Assembly: GCA_904395815.1 (NCBI GenBank)
Contig: CAJFOC010000019.1
Coordinates: forward strand, 1-53,941
Reading direction: 5' to 3'
Source of the DNA: an uncultured Holdemania sp.
Lineage (GTDB): Bacteria; Bacillota_I; Bacilli_A; Erysipelotrichales; Erysipelotrichaceae
DNA: 53,941 nt
This document shows, piece after piece, positions 45,429-53,778 of the stretch. How positions within the stretch are numbered: the first letter of the stretch is position 1; each line of letters begins with the position of its first letter. The notes below the pieces were generated by a model. It did no database searches, had not been told where the DNA came from, and saw only the letters and a program-made list of their open reading frames with translations. The position numbers and the translations under genes are program-made.

Positions 45429-45466
45429 AAGAACTTTACGAATTTGTTACAAAACCGAGGTATTTC

Positions 45467-45495
45467 TAGAAAAATAATGCGCCGTTGTATATAAT
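45467..45495 (+). promoter_or_regulatory. Promoter for recU-ponA
   Basis: TAGAAA (45467-45472), 17 bp, TATAAT (45490-45495); the start site would be only about 10-12 bp before recU, giving a near-leaderless but SD-containing mRNA. Confidence 0.55.
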
Positions 45496-45512
45496 AGATG
45501 AAAGGTGATGCT

Positions 45513-46097
45513 ATGATTGGTTATCCAAACGGAAAAGTCAGAACCGTTCAGTGCCCGGCGGCCGTCAAACAGTCTGCCGGCCGGCGGGGAATGTCTCTGG
45601 AGCATGATTTGAACCTGAGCAACGAATACTATCTGCAGACAGACCGGGCAGTCATTCACAAAAAGCCGACGCCTCTGCAGATCGTAACGGTCGATTATCC
45701 CAAGCGCAGCGCCGCCAAAATTACGGAAGCCTATTTCAAAGTTCCTTCCACTACCGATTATAACGGAGTCTATCGCGGCAAAGCCATCGACTTTGAAGCC
45801 AAGGAAACACGATCCAGGACCTCCTTTCCCTTTTCCAGTCTGCATCCGCATCAGGTCGATCATCTGGAACGGGTGATCCGCCACGGAGCCATCGCCTTTG
45901 TGATCGTCCGTTTTGTCCTTCTGGATGAAACGTATTATGTGGAAGCCGGAAAAATCGCCGCTCAATACCGGCACTCCGGCCGCAAGTCACTGCCTTATTC
46001 CTGGTTTCAGCAGGAGGGAATTCTGATTCCATTTTCCCTGACGCCACCTGTGAACTATCTGCGGGTGATTGACGAACTGTATTTTAAGGAGAAGTGA
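45513..46097 (+). CDS. recU: Holliday junction resolvase RecU
   Basis: PD-(D/E)xK nuclease resolving Holliday junctions in Firmicutes. Sequence: AGRRGMSLEHDLNLSNEYY, KAYFKVPSTTDYNGVYRG (TTDYNG, active-site Asp), and IDFEAKETRSRTSFP (E and K of the core), LHPHQVDHL. 194 residues from the ATG at 45513 (AAAGGTG upstream; five earlier in-frame codons overlap that site). ponA follows 5 bp after its stop, the classic recU-ponA operon. Confidence 0.95.
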   Translation: MIGYPNGKVRTVQCPAAVKQSAGRRGMSLEHDLNLSNEYYLQTDRAVIHKKPTPLQIVTVDYPKRSAAKITEAYFKVPSTTDYNGVYRGKAIDFEAKETRSRTSFPFSSLHPHQVDHLERVIRHGAIAFVIVRFVLLDETYYVEAGKIAAQYRHSGRKSLPYSWFQQEGILIPFSLTPPVNYLRVIDELYFKEK

Positions 46098-46102
46098 GAG
46101 CT

Positions 46103-49069
46103 ATGAATACGACGCAGAAACAGCCGCCGAAGAAAAAAGCGGCGGCGCACAGAAAGAAAAAAAGAAAAGTCAACGCCAAAAACATGGCGACGGTCATCGT
46201 TTCGGTGATCGTGATCCTCGGGCTTCTCGGCACTGCCGGCGGTCTGGTGACCATCGGCGTCATGCTGCAGGATGCCCCGGAGATTGACATCAACAATTTC
46301 GAAAGTACGGAATCCACTCAGATTCTGGACAAAAACGGCAACCTGATTCAGGATGTCGGTCAGCAGATCCGTACCAACGTCAGCTATGCGGACATGCCCA
46401 ACTCGCTGATCGATGCCTTTGTCGCCGTGGAGGACAGCCGCTATTTCGAACACAACGGTTTTGACCTGCCCCGTTTTGCCAAGGCTTTCCTGGAAAACCT
46501 GAAAACGCTGAGCTTTTCTCAGGGCGGATCCACTTTCACGATGCAGCTGGTCAAAAACACCTATTTTACCAATGACGAAACCGGTGAAGTGGCTTCCCGC
46601 AGCAGCCTTTCAGGCATCAAGCGAAAAGTGCAGGAAATCTATCTGGCAATGCAGCTGGAAAGCCAGACCAACAAAAAACGGATTTTCGAGCTGTATCTCA
46701 ACAAGCTGAATTTCGGCGGCAGCGGCAACATCCGCGGCGTGCAGAAAGCGGCTGAATACTATTTCGGTAAGGATGTCAGCGAATTGAATCTGAGCGAAAG
46801 CGCCTTGCTGGCAGGCATCATCAACCGGCCTAACGCCTACAATCCGTTCAAAAATCTCGATTACGCGACAGAACGGCGGGATACCGTGCTCAACCTGATG
46901 GTACGGCATGGATACATTACGGAAACCGAAGCCGCGCTGGCCAAATCGATCAAGGTGGAAGATCTGCTGGTGGACAGCACGACCGGGATCAGCGGCGAGG
47001 GGGAAGGAACGCCGTATCAGAGCTATGTCGACGCGGTCATTGCCGAAGCCAAGGAGCTGACCGGTATGGATCCGACTGTGGTTTCCATGACGATCTATAC
47101 CGCGATGGATCCGGATGTTCAGGCTCAGATCGACGACATCCAGGCTGGCAATACTGATGTGCAGTTCCCGGATGATCTGATGGAAATCGCGATCGTATCC
47201 ATGAACAATCAGACCGGCGAAATCGTCGGCATCGGCGGCGGCCGCAATTATGCCAGCGGCGGAAGTCTGCTGCTGAACCACGCGACCGATCAGTACAAAC
47301 AGCCGGGTTCCTCGGTCAAGCCGTTTCTCTCCTACGCGCTGGCCTTTGAAAATCTGGGCTGGGCAACTTCCCATACTGTTACCGACAGTCCGTTTGTCTA
47401 TGCCGGAACGACCAAGGTCGTCAAAAACTTCAATAATCGATACTATGGTGAAATTCCGCTGACTTATGCGGTCGGCAACTCGCTGAATACTCCGGCGCTG
47501 AAAACCCTGCAGGAAGTCATCGATACGATTGGCAGTGCCAAAGTAGTGGAATACCTGCAGAATCTTGGCTTCAGCCGGGTTACCTCGGACGATTTCAACG
47601 TTGGCTATGCGATCGGCGGCTCTACCTTTGACGTCAGCTGCGTGGAGCTGGCCGGAGCCCATGCCACCATGATCAACGGCGGCGTGTACATCAAGCCGCA
47701 TACGATCACCAAAATTGAATTCAAGGACGGTACCGCACCGGTCATTCCTGACTCTTCCGGAACGCAGGTCATCAGCGAAGAATCCGCCTACCTGGCCTCT
47801 CAGCTGATGTACGAAGCCGTTTATGGTCCGTATTCCAACTACATGCAGATTCTCAAGCGCAGCTATCCGGTCTACGGTAAAACCGGCACAACGGACTGGG
47901 GAACCGATGGACTGCGCTTCAATATCCCGGAAGGCGCGGCCAAGGACAAGTGGATGGTCGCTTCCACTTCCAAATATACCAACGCCGTCTGGGTCGGCTA
48001 CGAAAAGGGAATCAAGGATCAGGATACGTATTTCTCCTCCGCCAAAAGCCGGCTGAACATTCCAGGCAACATTTCCAAGCTGATGCTGGATGTGCTGCAT
48101 GAAGATGAGGAGGATCCGGCGGCCATCACTCAGCCGGATGGTATCTCGTCCATCACTCATATCAAAGGGCTCTATCCATATACCGCCCCATTGGAAGGGA
48201 TGGACAGCAGCTTCATCACCACCGGTCTGATCAAGAAAGAATACAACAAGCTGGCCGATCCGCTGCAGGCTTCTGTCGAACCGATTTCTTCCTTTGACGC
48301 CACGATTTCCGACGGCAACGTCCATCTGACCTGGAGCGAATATCCGGATACCAGCAAGCTGACCGTCGCGCCGAATGTCAAGGATATGGGTATTGAAGTC
48401 GGCGGAAGCTGGGTTTCCGCGCCAAACTGTCAGGTCGCTTTCGACTGGACATGGGTTTATGGTCCGATCCGCTACAAAGCGGACATCACCATTCAGGACT
48501 ACTCCGTGACGGTAACCAGTGAAAGCCCTGCCTTTGATCAGCCGCTGGAAGTCAAGCCGGGCGATACCGTGCAGGTTTGCGGATATTACGCTTATGAAAA
48601 CATGGATTACCGCAGCGAGCAGATCTGCAAGGAAATTCAGGTGGAAGACCGTGAAATTCAGCTGACCATTCCATCGGAAACGGCAACCCGGGCTGAAATC
48701 GAAAGCTGGGCGGAAGCTAACGGAGTAACCGTAACCTTCACTGAAGTTCAGGATGAAACCAAAAAAGGAACCAATGAAATCATCTCCAACGGCGCCAAGG
48801 TCAACGGTACGACGATGACGTTCATGCAGTCGACGCTGGATCAGGCCCGCTTTGCGGTAACGCTTTACGTTGGCGTTACCTGCGGTGAAAATGCCTCATT
48901 GGTTAACGGACAATGTGCCTGCAATACCGGATACGAAGGCGATCCGATCAAAGGCTGTACGGCCAAGCCAACGCCAAGCCCGCAGCCAACCCCGACTCCA
49001 ACCCCGACTCCAACCCCGACCCCGCCAGAAAGCGGCGACAGCGGTAACGGTGAAGATCAGGGAGAATAA
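46103..49069 (+). CDS. ponA: Class A penicillin-binding protein 1A
   Basis: Bifunctional peptidoglycan glycosyltransferase/transpeptidase. Very basic cytoplasmic N-terminus (1-26), membrane helix (28-54), GT51 domain with catalytic E110 (AVEDSRYFEH) and the GGSTFTMQLVKN block, transpeptidase with S403-x-x-K406 (QPGSSVKP), S460-L-N462 and K593-T-G. After about residue 740: a beta-rich part, a PASTA-like stretch (SETATRAEIESWAEANGV), a Cys-rich EGF-like segment (NGQCACNTGYEGDP) and a Thr-Pro tail. 988 residues; start at 46103 chosen over a GTG 2 bp from the AAGGAG. Confidence 0.95.
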   Translation: MNTTQKQPPKKKAAAHRKKKRKVNAKNMATVIVSVIVILGLLGTAGGLVTIGVMLQDAPEIDINNFESTESTQILDKNGNLIQDVGQQIRTNVSYADMPNSLIDAFVAVEDSRYFEHNGFDLPRFAKAFLENLKTLSFSQGGSTFTMQLVKNTYFTNDETGEVASRSSLSGIKRKVQEIYLAMQLESQTNKKRIFELYLNKLNFGGSGNIRGVQKAAEYYFGKDVSELNLSESALLAGIINRPNAYNPFKNLDYATERRDTVLNLMVRHGYITETEAALAKSIKVEDLLVDSTTGISGEGEGTPYQSYVDAVIAEAKELTGMDPTVVSMTIYTAMDPDVQAQIDDIQAGNTDVQFPDDLMEIAIVSMNNQTGEIVGIGGGRNYASGGSLLLNHATDQYKQPGSSVKPFLSYALAFENLGWATSHTVTDSPFVYAGTTKVVKNFNNRYYGEIPLTYAVGNSLNTPALKTLQEVIDTIGSAKVVEYLQNLGFSRVTSDDFNVGYAIGGSTFDVSCVELAGAHATMINGGVYIKPHTITKIEFKDGTAPVIPDSSGTQVISEESAYLASQLMYEAVYGPYSNYMQILKRSYPVYGKTGTTDWGTDGLRFNIPEGAAKDKWMVASTSKYTNAVWVGYEKGIKDQDTYFSSAKSRLNIPGNISKLMLDVLHEDEEDPAAITQPDGISSITHIKGLYPYTAPLEGMDSSFITTGLIKKEYNKLADPLQASVEPISSFDATISDGNVHLTWSEYPDTSKLTVAPNVKDMGIEVGGSWVSAPNCQVAFDWTWVYGPIRYKADITIQDYSVTVTSESPAFDQPLEVKPGDTVQVCGYYAYENMDYRSEQICKEIQVEDREIQLTIPSETATRAEIESWAEANGVTVTFTEVQDETKKGTNEIISNGAKVNGTTMTFMQSTLDQARFAVTLYVGVTCGENASLVNGQCACNTGYEGDPIKGCTAKPTPSPQPTPTPTPTPTPTPPESGDSGNGEDQGE
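48986..49021 (+). repeat. 12-bp tandem repeat in ponA 3' end
   Basis: CCAACCCCGACT repeated three times (the last unit ends C instead of T), encoding the Pro-Thr run. Such in-frame repeats can change number between strains without frameshift. Confidence 0.8.
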
Positions 49070-49078
49070 ACAACTTCA

Positions 49079-49108
49079 GGCGGAGGAATACCATTCCCCC
49101 GCCTTTTC
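49079..49108 (+). terminator. Intrinsic terminator after ponA
   Basis: GGCGGAGGAAT and ATTCCCCCGCC pair with one mismatch across a 3-nt loop, followed by TTTTC. Confidence 0.65.
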
Positions 49109-49117
49109 TGATACAAT
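49109..49117 (+). promoter_or_regulatory. Extended -10 candidate for the TPR gene
   Basis: TGA-TACAAT directly after the ponA terminator, 18 bp before the TPR gene; no -35 recognised. Confidence 0.4.
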
Positions 49118-49134
49118 GAGGACAAAAGGGGCTG

Positions 49135-51867
49135 ATGATAGTGAAACTGGAAGAACAAATCCAGGAATTAGTCGATGACGGGCAATTTCAACAGGCCCTG
49201 CTGGAGCTGGATGCCAGCGAAAGCATGATCCACGACAAAGCCTGGTATTATTCGGAAAGAGGATGGATTCTGGGATTGATGGAGCGTTATCAGGAGTCGT
49301 TCTGGAATCTGAACCGGGCTTTGAGTCTGGGACAGAACGATGCGGGACTGCTTTCCCAGCTGGGCTGGGTTCTGAATAAAATGGAGATGCACGATTCGGC
49401 GCTGGATTACCTGCGTCAGGCGGAGAAAAAAGGCCGGGATGACGCCTGGCTGTATCGGGAAAAGGGATGGACGCTGACGCAGCTGGATCAGTTTGAGGAA
49501 GCGATCGGCTGTTTTGAGGAAGCCCTATATTTTGAACCCAATGACGGCTGGTGCCACGCCCAGATCGGATATTGCTACAATCACATGGATCAGGTTGAAC
49601 AGGGAAAGCAACAGCTGCAGCGGGCTTTTGTCCTGGGGTACACAGATCTGTGGGCGCTGAAGGAATACAGCTGGTCCTGTTCTCAGCTGCAGCTGCTGGA
49701 TGATGAATACGAACTGCTGAACAAGCTGCGGGAAAGCGAGCCGGATGATCTGTGGATTCTCAATGAACTGGGGTTCTGCTGCAACTCGCTGAACAAGCCG
49801 GAAGAGGCGATCAGCTGCCTGAAACAATCCATTGAGAAACAGCCGGAAGATTCCTGGAGTCATTGCGAAATCGCGCGCAGCTACAGCCTGAACAATCAGC
49901 CGGAACTGGCGCTGCAGCATCTGGAAACCGCGCGCCGGTGCGGGCGTCATGACGCCTGGATCGAGGTGCAGATCGGTAACGTTCTGGAAGAGCTGCAGCG
50001 TTTTGACCAGGCCGAAGCCCAGTTCAAAAAAGCGCTGGAACTGGATCCGAATCACATTTCCGCTCTGTCCCATCTGGCCTACCGCTACTCCCAGGACAAC
50101 CGCTCCGAGCTGGCGCTGCCATTGCTGCAGAAAGCGCTGGAACTGGGCCGCAACGATCCCTGGATTTATGCTCAGCTCGGTTATGATTATTCGGAAACCG
50201 GCGAATATCAGAAAAGCGTGGAAGCCTACCAGCAAGCGGTGGAAGGACATCAGAATCCCTTCTGGGTCAAGACCCAGCTGGCGTGGAATACTTCGGCAGC
50301 CGGCGACCGGCAAACAGCGCTGAAGATCTACCAGCAGCTGCTCGACGAACAGCCTGACAACGGCTGGGTGTGGGCCCAGATCGGCTGGAACCAGCTGCGA
50401 ATGGATCAGCTGGAAGCTTCCTGTCAGGCTTATGAACGGGCGCTGGCGACCGGAATCAATGAAATCTGGATCTGGAGCGACTGTTCCTGGATGTACCATC
50501 TGCTGCACCGTTATGAACGGGAGCGGGAATGTCTGAACAAGGCGGCCGAACTGGGCCGGGATGATGGCTGGCTGCATTACCGGATGGCAGATTCTTTCTG
50601 TCAGAGCGAAGAATACGATCTGGCGCTGACGCAGCTGGATCTGGCGGAAGAAAAAGGCGGAAAGGACATGGAAATTCTGTCTCTGCGCGCCTGGATTTAC
50701 GGTCGGAAAAAAGACAGCGGACAGGCGCTGCAGCTGTTGGAAGAGGCCGTTTCCATGGGTCGGGATGATCTGTGGATTTACAATGAGAGAGGCTGGAATC
50801 TGACGCAGCTGAACCGGTTTGAAGAAGCCCGGACGATGTTTGAAAAAGCGCTGCAGCTGGACCCGGATGACGGCTGGATCCACGCTCAGCTCGGATACAC
50901 GCTCAGTCATCTTCATCTGCCGGAAGAAGCGCTGAAAGAACTGGAAAAGGCCCGCTCGCTGGGATTTGAAGAGCTCTGGAGTCTGCGGGAGAATGTCGCT
51001 GTGCTCTCTGAGCTGCGGCATTACGAACAGGAATCAGCACTGCTGGAACAGATGTCCGTACTGAAGCTGGATGACACATGGCTGTTAGGGGAAACCGGTT
51101 TCTGTCTGAATCAGCTCCATCGCAGCGAGGAAGCTCTGATTTATCTGAACCGTTCCCTGCAGCTGAACCCGGACAATGCCTGGACCTATTGTCAGCTGGG
51201 TGTTTCCTATAAGAATCTGGCTGATTACGCACAGGCGGAAGCCATGCTTAAAAAAGGCATTGAAATGGGATTTGATCAGCGCTGGGCGCATTATCAGCTG
51301 GCCGAAGTGTATCAGCAAACAGATCGATACCGTCAGGCACTCGCTGAAACTGAGCTGGCTTTTTCCGAAGACGAAAAAACCGGTTCCGAATACCACTGGA
51401 TGCTGGCCCGCAGTCTGGGACCCGCGGGTGAACACCGGCAGGCTCTTCATCATCTGCGGCAGATTACCGACTACGATCAGGCTGCCCTGAACGAGGAATT
51501 CGGCTGGAATTACAGTCAGCTGCAGATGCACGACAAAGCGCTGGACTACTTCCGCCGCGCCTACCATCTGCGCAAGGAAAAAAGCGGCTGGCTGCTGACG
51601 CAGATCGGTTATACCGAAGGCTGTCTCGGCCATTCTCTCAAAGCGCTGCAATACCTGCAGCAGGCACTGAAAATAAATTACCAGACGCCCTGGTTTCATG
51701 CGGTTCTCGGCTACAATTACTGGAAAGCCGGTAAGGAGGAAGAAGCGCTGCGCTGGCTCCGGCAGGCCCGGCAGGAAGGCTGTCATGAGCCCTGGATGGA
51801 TCAGGCGCTCAAAGAACTGGAAAAGCCCCGTCCGTTTTCCGGTTTCTTCCGAAAAAAGAAAGGTTGA
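49135..51867 (+). CDS. Large Trp-rich tetratricopeptide-repeat protein
   Basis: 910 residues built almost wholly of about 25 TPR-like units of 34-36 residues. Units share an odd signature: an acidic-Asp/Asn-x-Trp pair followed by xQIGYxY or xEKGWxL (e.g. DGWCHAQIGYCYN, DPWIYAQLGYDYS, DGWIHAQLGYTLS), and the classic A-x3-F/Y-x2-AL helix B. No signal peptide or membrane segment; the C-terminus is basic (FFRKKKG). Probably a cytoplasmic scaffold; partners unknown. ATG at 49135 is only 3 bp from AAGGGG, so GTG at 49141 is an equally good start. Confidence 0.85.
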   Translation: MIVKLEEQIQELVDDGQFQQALLELDASESMIHDKAWYYSERGWILGLMERYQESFWNLNRALSLGQNDAGLLSQLGWVLNKMEMHDSALDYLRQAEKKGRDDAWLYREKGWTLTQLDQFEEAIGCFEEALYFEPNDGWCHAQIGYCYNHMDQVEQGKQQLQRAFVLGYTDLWALKEYSWSCSQLQLLDDEYELLNKLRESEPDDLWILNELGFCCNSLNKPEEAISCLKQSIEKQPEDSWSHCEIARSYSLNNQPELALQHLETARRCGRHDAWIEVQIGNVLEELQRFDQAEAQFKKALELDPNHISALSHLAYRYSQDNRSELALPLLQKALELGRNDPWIYAQLGYDYSETGEYQKSVEAYQQAVEGHQNPFWVKTQLAWNTSAAGDRQTALKIYQQLLDEQPDNGWVWAQIGWNQLRMDQLEASCQAYERALATGINEIWIWSDCSWMYHLLHRYERERECLNKAAELGRDDGWLHYRMADSFCQSEEYDLALTQLDLAEEKGGKDMEILSLRAWIYGRKKDSGQALQLLEEAVSMGRDDLWIYNERGWNLTQLNRFEEARTMFEKALQLDPDDGWIHAQLGYTLSHLHLPEEALKELEKARSLGFEELWSLRENVAVLSELRHYEQESALLEQMSVLKLDDTWLLGETGFCLNQLHRSEEALIYLNRSLQLNPDNAWTYCQLGVSYKNLADYAQAEAMLKKGIEMGFDQRWAHYQLAEVYQQTDRYRQALAETELAFSEDEKTGSEYHWMLARSLGPAGEHRQALHHLRQITDYDQAALNEEFGWNYSQLQMHDKALDYFRRAYHLRKEKSGWLLTQIGYTEGCLGHSLKALQYLQQALKINYQTPWFHAVLGYNYWKAGKEEEALRWLRQARQEGCHEPWMDQALKELEKPRPFSGFFRKKKG

Positions 51868-51877
51868 CTGAATAAGC

Positions 51878-51912
51878 AAAGGATAGTGATTTTCTCCATT
51901 ACTATCCTTTTT
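51878..51912 (+). terminator. Intrinsic terminator after the TPR gene
   Basis: AAAGGATAGT and ACTATCCTTT pair across a 13-nt loop, followed by a T run. Confidence 0.85.
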
Positions 51913-51992
51913 CATTTCGGCGATGATCCGTTTCGTTGTATGCGGTTCTGTGATACGGCTGCCTCTTTCCAGAAGTTCAGCGTGGAATAAAC

Positions 51993-52026
51993 AAAAAAGG
52001 ATGAATCAGACATTTCCGATTCATCC
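51993..52026 (-). terminator. Intrinsic terminator of the rnf operon
   Basis: Minus strand GGATGAATC and GATTCATCC stem, 10-nt loop, followed by six T, 20 bp after the rnfB stop. It shows rnfB really is the last gene. Confidence 0.88.
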
Positions 52027-52045
52027 CGATTTTCTTTGGAAAAAC

Positions 52046-52354
52046 TTAAGGCTGGATGGACACGGTCTTGCCATCCGGTCCCGGAGTTGTTGTCAGGTAC
52101 TCGGCGATTTTCTGCCGGGCATCCGGTTTGCTTGGACGGCAGGCAGAGACATTGCTGACTTCGCCAGCGACCATGGCAGCCGCCATACCGGAGCAGCCCG
52201 CATAACCACAGCTGCCACAGTTGTATCCCGGCAGCATCGCGGTGACCTTTTCCACCCGTTCATCCGTTTCCACTTTGAATACATTGGAAGCAATTCCCAG
52301 AATCAGTCCGAGAACCGCTCCGACCACAAACATCATGACAATTGCTGTAATCAT
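52046..52354 (-). CDS. rnfB: RnfB, minimal form (membrane anchor plus one Fe-S motif)
   Basis: Subunit of the Rnf ferredoxin:NAD+ oxidoreductase. 102 residues from 52354: membrane helix (1-24), EVDERVEKV-like linker, and the Fes motif C46-x2-C49-x4-C54-x17-C72 (GYNCGSCGYAGCSGM). Known RnfB proteins continue with two or more ferredoxin-type cluster domains; here the protein stops after about 30 more residues and a terminator follows directly, so there is no hidden downstream frame. The ATG overlaps the preceding small gene by 4 bp (ATGA). A 20-residue basic upstream extension is rejected as overlapping antisense-like sequence. Confidence 0.85.
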   Translation of the reverse strand: MITAIVMMFVVGAVLGLILGIASNVFKVETDERVEKVTAMLPGYNCGSCGYAGCSGMAAAMVAGEVSNVSACRPSKPDARQKIAEYLTTTPGPDGKTVSIQP

Positions 52355-52533
52355 TCTTCTTTTTCTCCTTCTGTCTGTTTTACAGGATGATGCGCGCATG
52401 AGGTAATCCTGCATCCCTCACACTCTGCTTTGAGATTCTCGCATCCTTCCGGCGCCGGAGTCCTGCTGTTCAGCACATACCCTACAGCAAAGAACGCTCC
52501 CAGTCCGGCCAGCACCAGAATCGCCGCCAGCAT
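52351..52533 (-). CDS. Small Cys-rich membrane protein in the rnf operon
   Basis: 60 residues (67 if a TTG at 52554 inside rnfA is used): one N-terminal membrane helix (1-22), then a short soluble tail with C31, C38, C41, C46 and H48-H49 (pattern C-x6-C-x2-C-x4-C), ending in Glu/Lys. Not recognised as a known Rnf subunit. Placed between rnfA and rnfB with a 4-bp overlap to rnfB, so made together with them. Four Cys could hold an Fe-S cluster or zinc, or be redox disulfides (inference). Confidence 0.75.
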   Translation of the reverse strand: MLAAILVLAGLGAFFAVGYVLNSRTPAPEGCENLKAECEGCRITSCAHHPVKQTEGEKEE

Positions 52534-52537
52534 CAGA

Positions 52538-53113
52538 TCAGACCAGTCCCGCAAAACCGCTGAAAGCCAGAGCCATCAGCGCCGCTACGATCAGTGCGAT
52601 CGGATTGCCCTTAAACGCATTCGGGATATCCGCCGCATCCAGCCGTTCACGGATCGTGGCGAAGATGTAAAGAACCAGAGTAAACCCGATAGGAATACCC
52701 AGGGAATACACAATCATTTCCGGGAAAGTGAAACCGTTGCTGATGTTATCCAGCGCCACGCCCAGAACCGCGCAGTTAGTCGTAATCAGCGGCAGGTAAA
52801 TCCCCAGCGATTTGTACAGAGCCGGAGAAAATTTCTTGATGAACATTTCTACAAACTGAACAAACGACGCGATGATCAGGATAAAGGACAGCAGGTCCAT
52901 GTATTCCAGACCATTTGGTTCAAGAACAAGATAGTACAGCGCATAGGTCAAAAGCGAAGCGCCGAAGATAACGAAGATGACCGCAGCGCCCATGCCCAGA
53001 GCCGAGCTTTTGTTCTTGGAAACACCCAGAAACGGGCAGACACCCAGAAACTGAGATAAAATGACGTTGTTGATCAGAACCGATGAAACAAACAGGGTAA
53101 ACAAGCTGGACAT
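52538..53113 (-). CDS. rnfA: Electron transport complex subunit RnfA
   Basis: Polytopic membrane subunit, 191 residues, six helices: MSSLFTLFVSSVLINNVILS, GIYLPLITTNCAVLGVAL. C26 (GVCPFLGV) and C114 (TTNCAVLG) are the cysteines that in RnfA/NqrE share the intramembrane Fe-S cluster with RnfE/NqrD. Starts 2 bp after rnfE. Confidence 0.96.
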   Translation of the reverse strand: MSSLFTLFVSSVLINNVILSQFLGVCPFLGVSKNKSSALGMGAAVIFVIFGASLLTYALYYLVLEPNGLEYMDLLSFILIIASFVQFVEMFIKKFSPALYKSLGIYLPLITTNCAVLGVALDNISNGFTFPEMIVYSLGIPIGFTLVLYIFATIRERLDAADIPNAFKGNPIALIVAALMALAFSGFAGLV

Positions 53114-53115
53114 GA

Positions 53116-53766
53116 TTATTCAGCCTCCTTTTTCTTGGCCTTCGCTGCCTGCGCATTCTTGATGGCCACCATCGCGGCAGCCAGAAGCGCAAACGTCAGG
53201 AAAGCTCCGGTCGGTGTGCCAAACATCGAAATCGTAAACGATTCCGGAATCAGGCGAACCTCAAAGACCAGCTGATTCGTAAACGGATTGGAGAAGTTAA
53301 CGACGCCGGTAGCAAGAATCTGACGGATCAATGACATCACAACCAGCGCACAGGTATAACCCAAACCCATTCCCAGTCCATCCAGCGCGGAATCAAGAAT
53401 TCCGTTTTTGCTGGCGAACGCTTCAGCACGGCCCAGAATGATGCAGTTGACAACAATCAGCGGCAGAAAGACGCCCAACGCCGCGTCAATGGTTGACGCA
53501 TAAGCCTGAATCAGCAGCTGAATGCACTTGACCAGCGCCGCAATGACGACGATGTACACCGGAATCCGGATTTCATCCGGAATGATTTTCCGCAGCATCG
53601 AAATAATCACATTGGACAAAACAAGAACGATAATTACCGAGACACCCATTCCGATCGCGTTGTTCAGCGATGTCGTAATGGCAAGCGTGGAACAGCATCC
53701 GAGATACAGTCCGAATACCGGATTTTCGCGGATGAAGCCCGCTGTAAAGTTTTCCTTACGATTCAT
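53116..53766 (-). CDS. rnfE: Electron transport complex subunit RnfE
   Basis: Polytopic membrane partner of RnfA with inverted topology; 216 residues; NPVFGLYLGCCSTLAIT with C24/C25 and LPLIVVNCIILGRAEAFASK with C108, the cluster cysteines. GLGMGLGYTCALVVMSLIRQ in the third repeat. The C-terminus is Ala/Lys-rich. Overlaps neither neighbour; 12 bp after rnfG. Confidence 0.95.
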   Translation of the reverse strand: MNRKENFTAGFIRENPVFGLYLGCCSTLAITTSLNNAIGMGVSVIIVLVLSNVIISMLRKIIPDEIRIPVYIVVIAALVKCIQLLIQAYASTIDAALGVFLPLIVVNCIILGRAEAFASKNGILDSALDGLGMGLGYTCALVVMSLIRQILATGVVNFSNPFTNQLVFEVRLIPESFTISMFGTPTGAFLTFALLAAAMVAIKNAQAAKAKKKEAE

Positions 53767-53778
53767 TATTCATCCACC

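Noticed and set aside
46610-48325. 571-codon minus-strand frame inside ponA
   Set aside because: Antisense shadow of the transpeptidase domain with all active-site motifs on the plus strand.
51993-52046. Frameshifted continuation of rnfB downstream
   Set aside because: No Cys-rich ferredoxin motif is found in any minus-strand frame; a terminator begins 20 bp after the stop.
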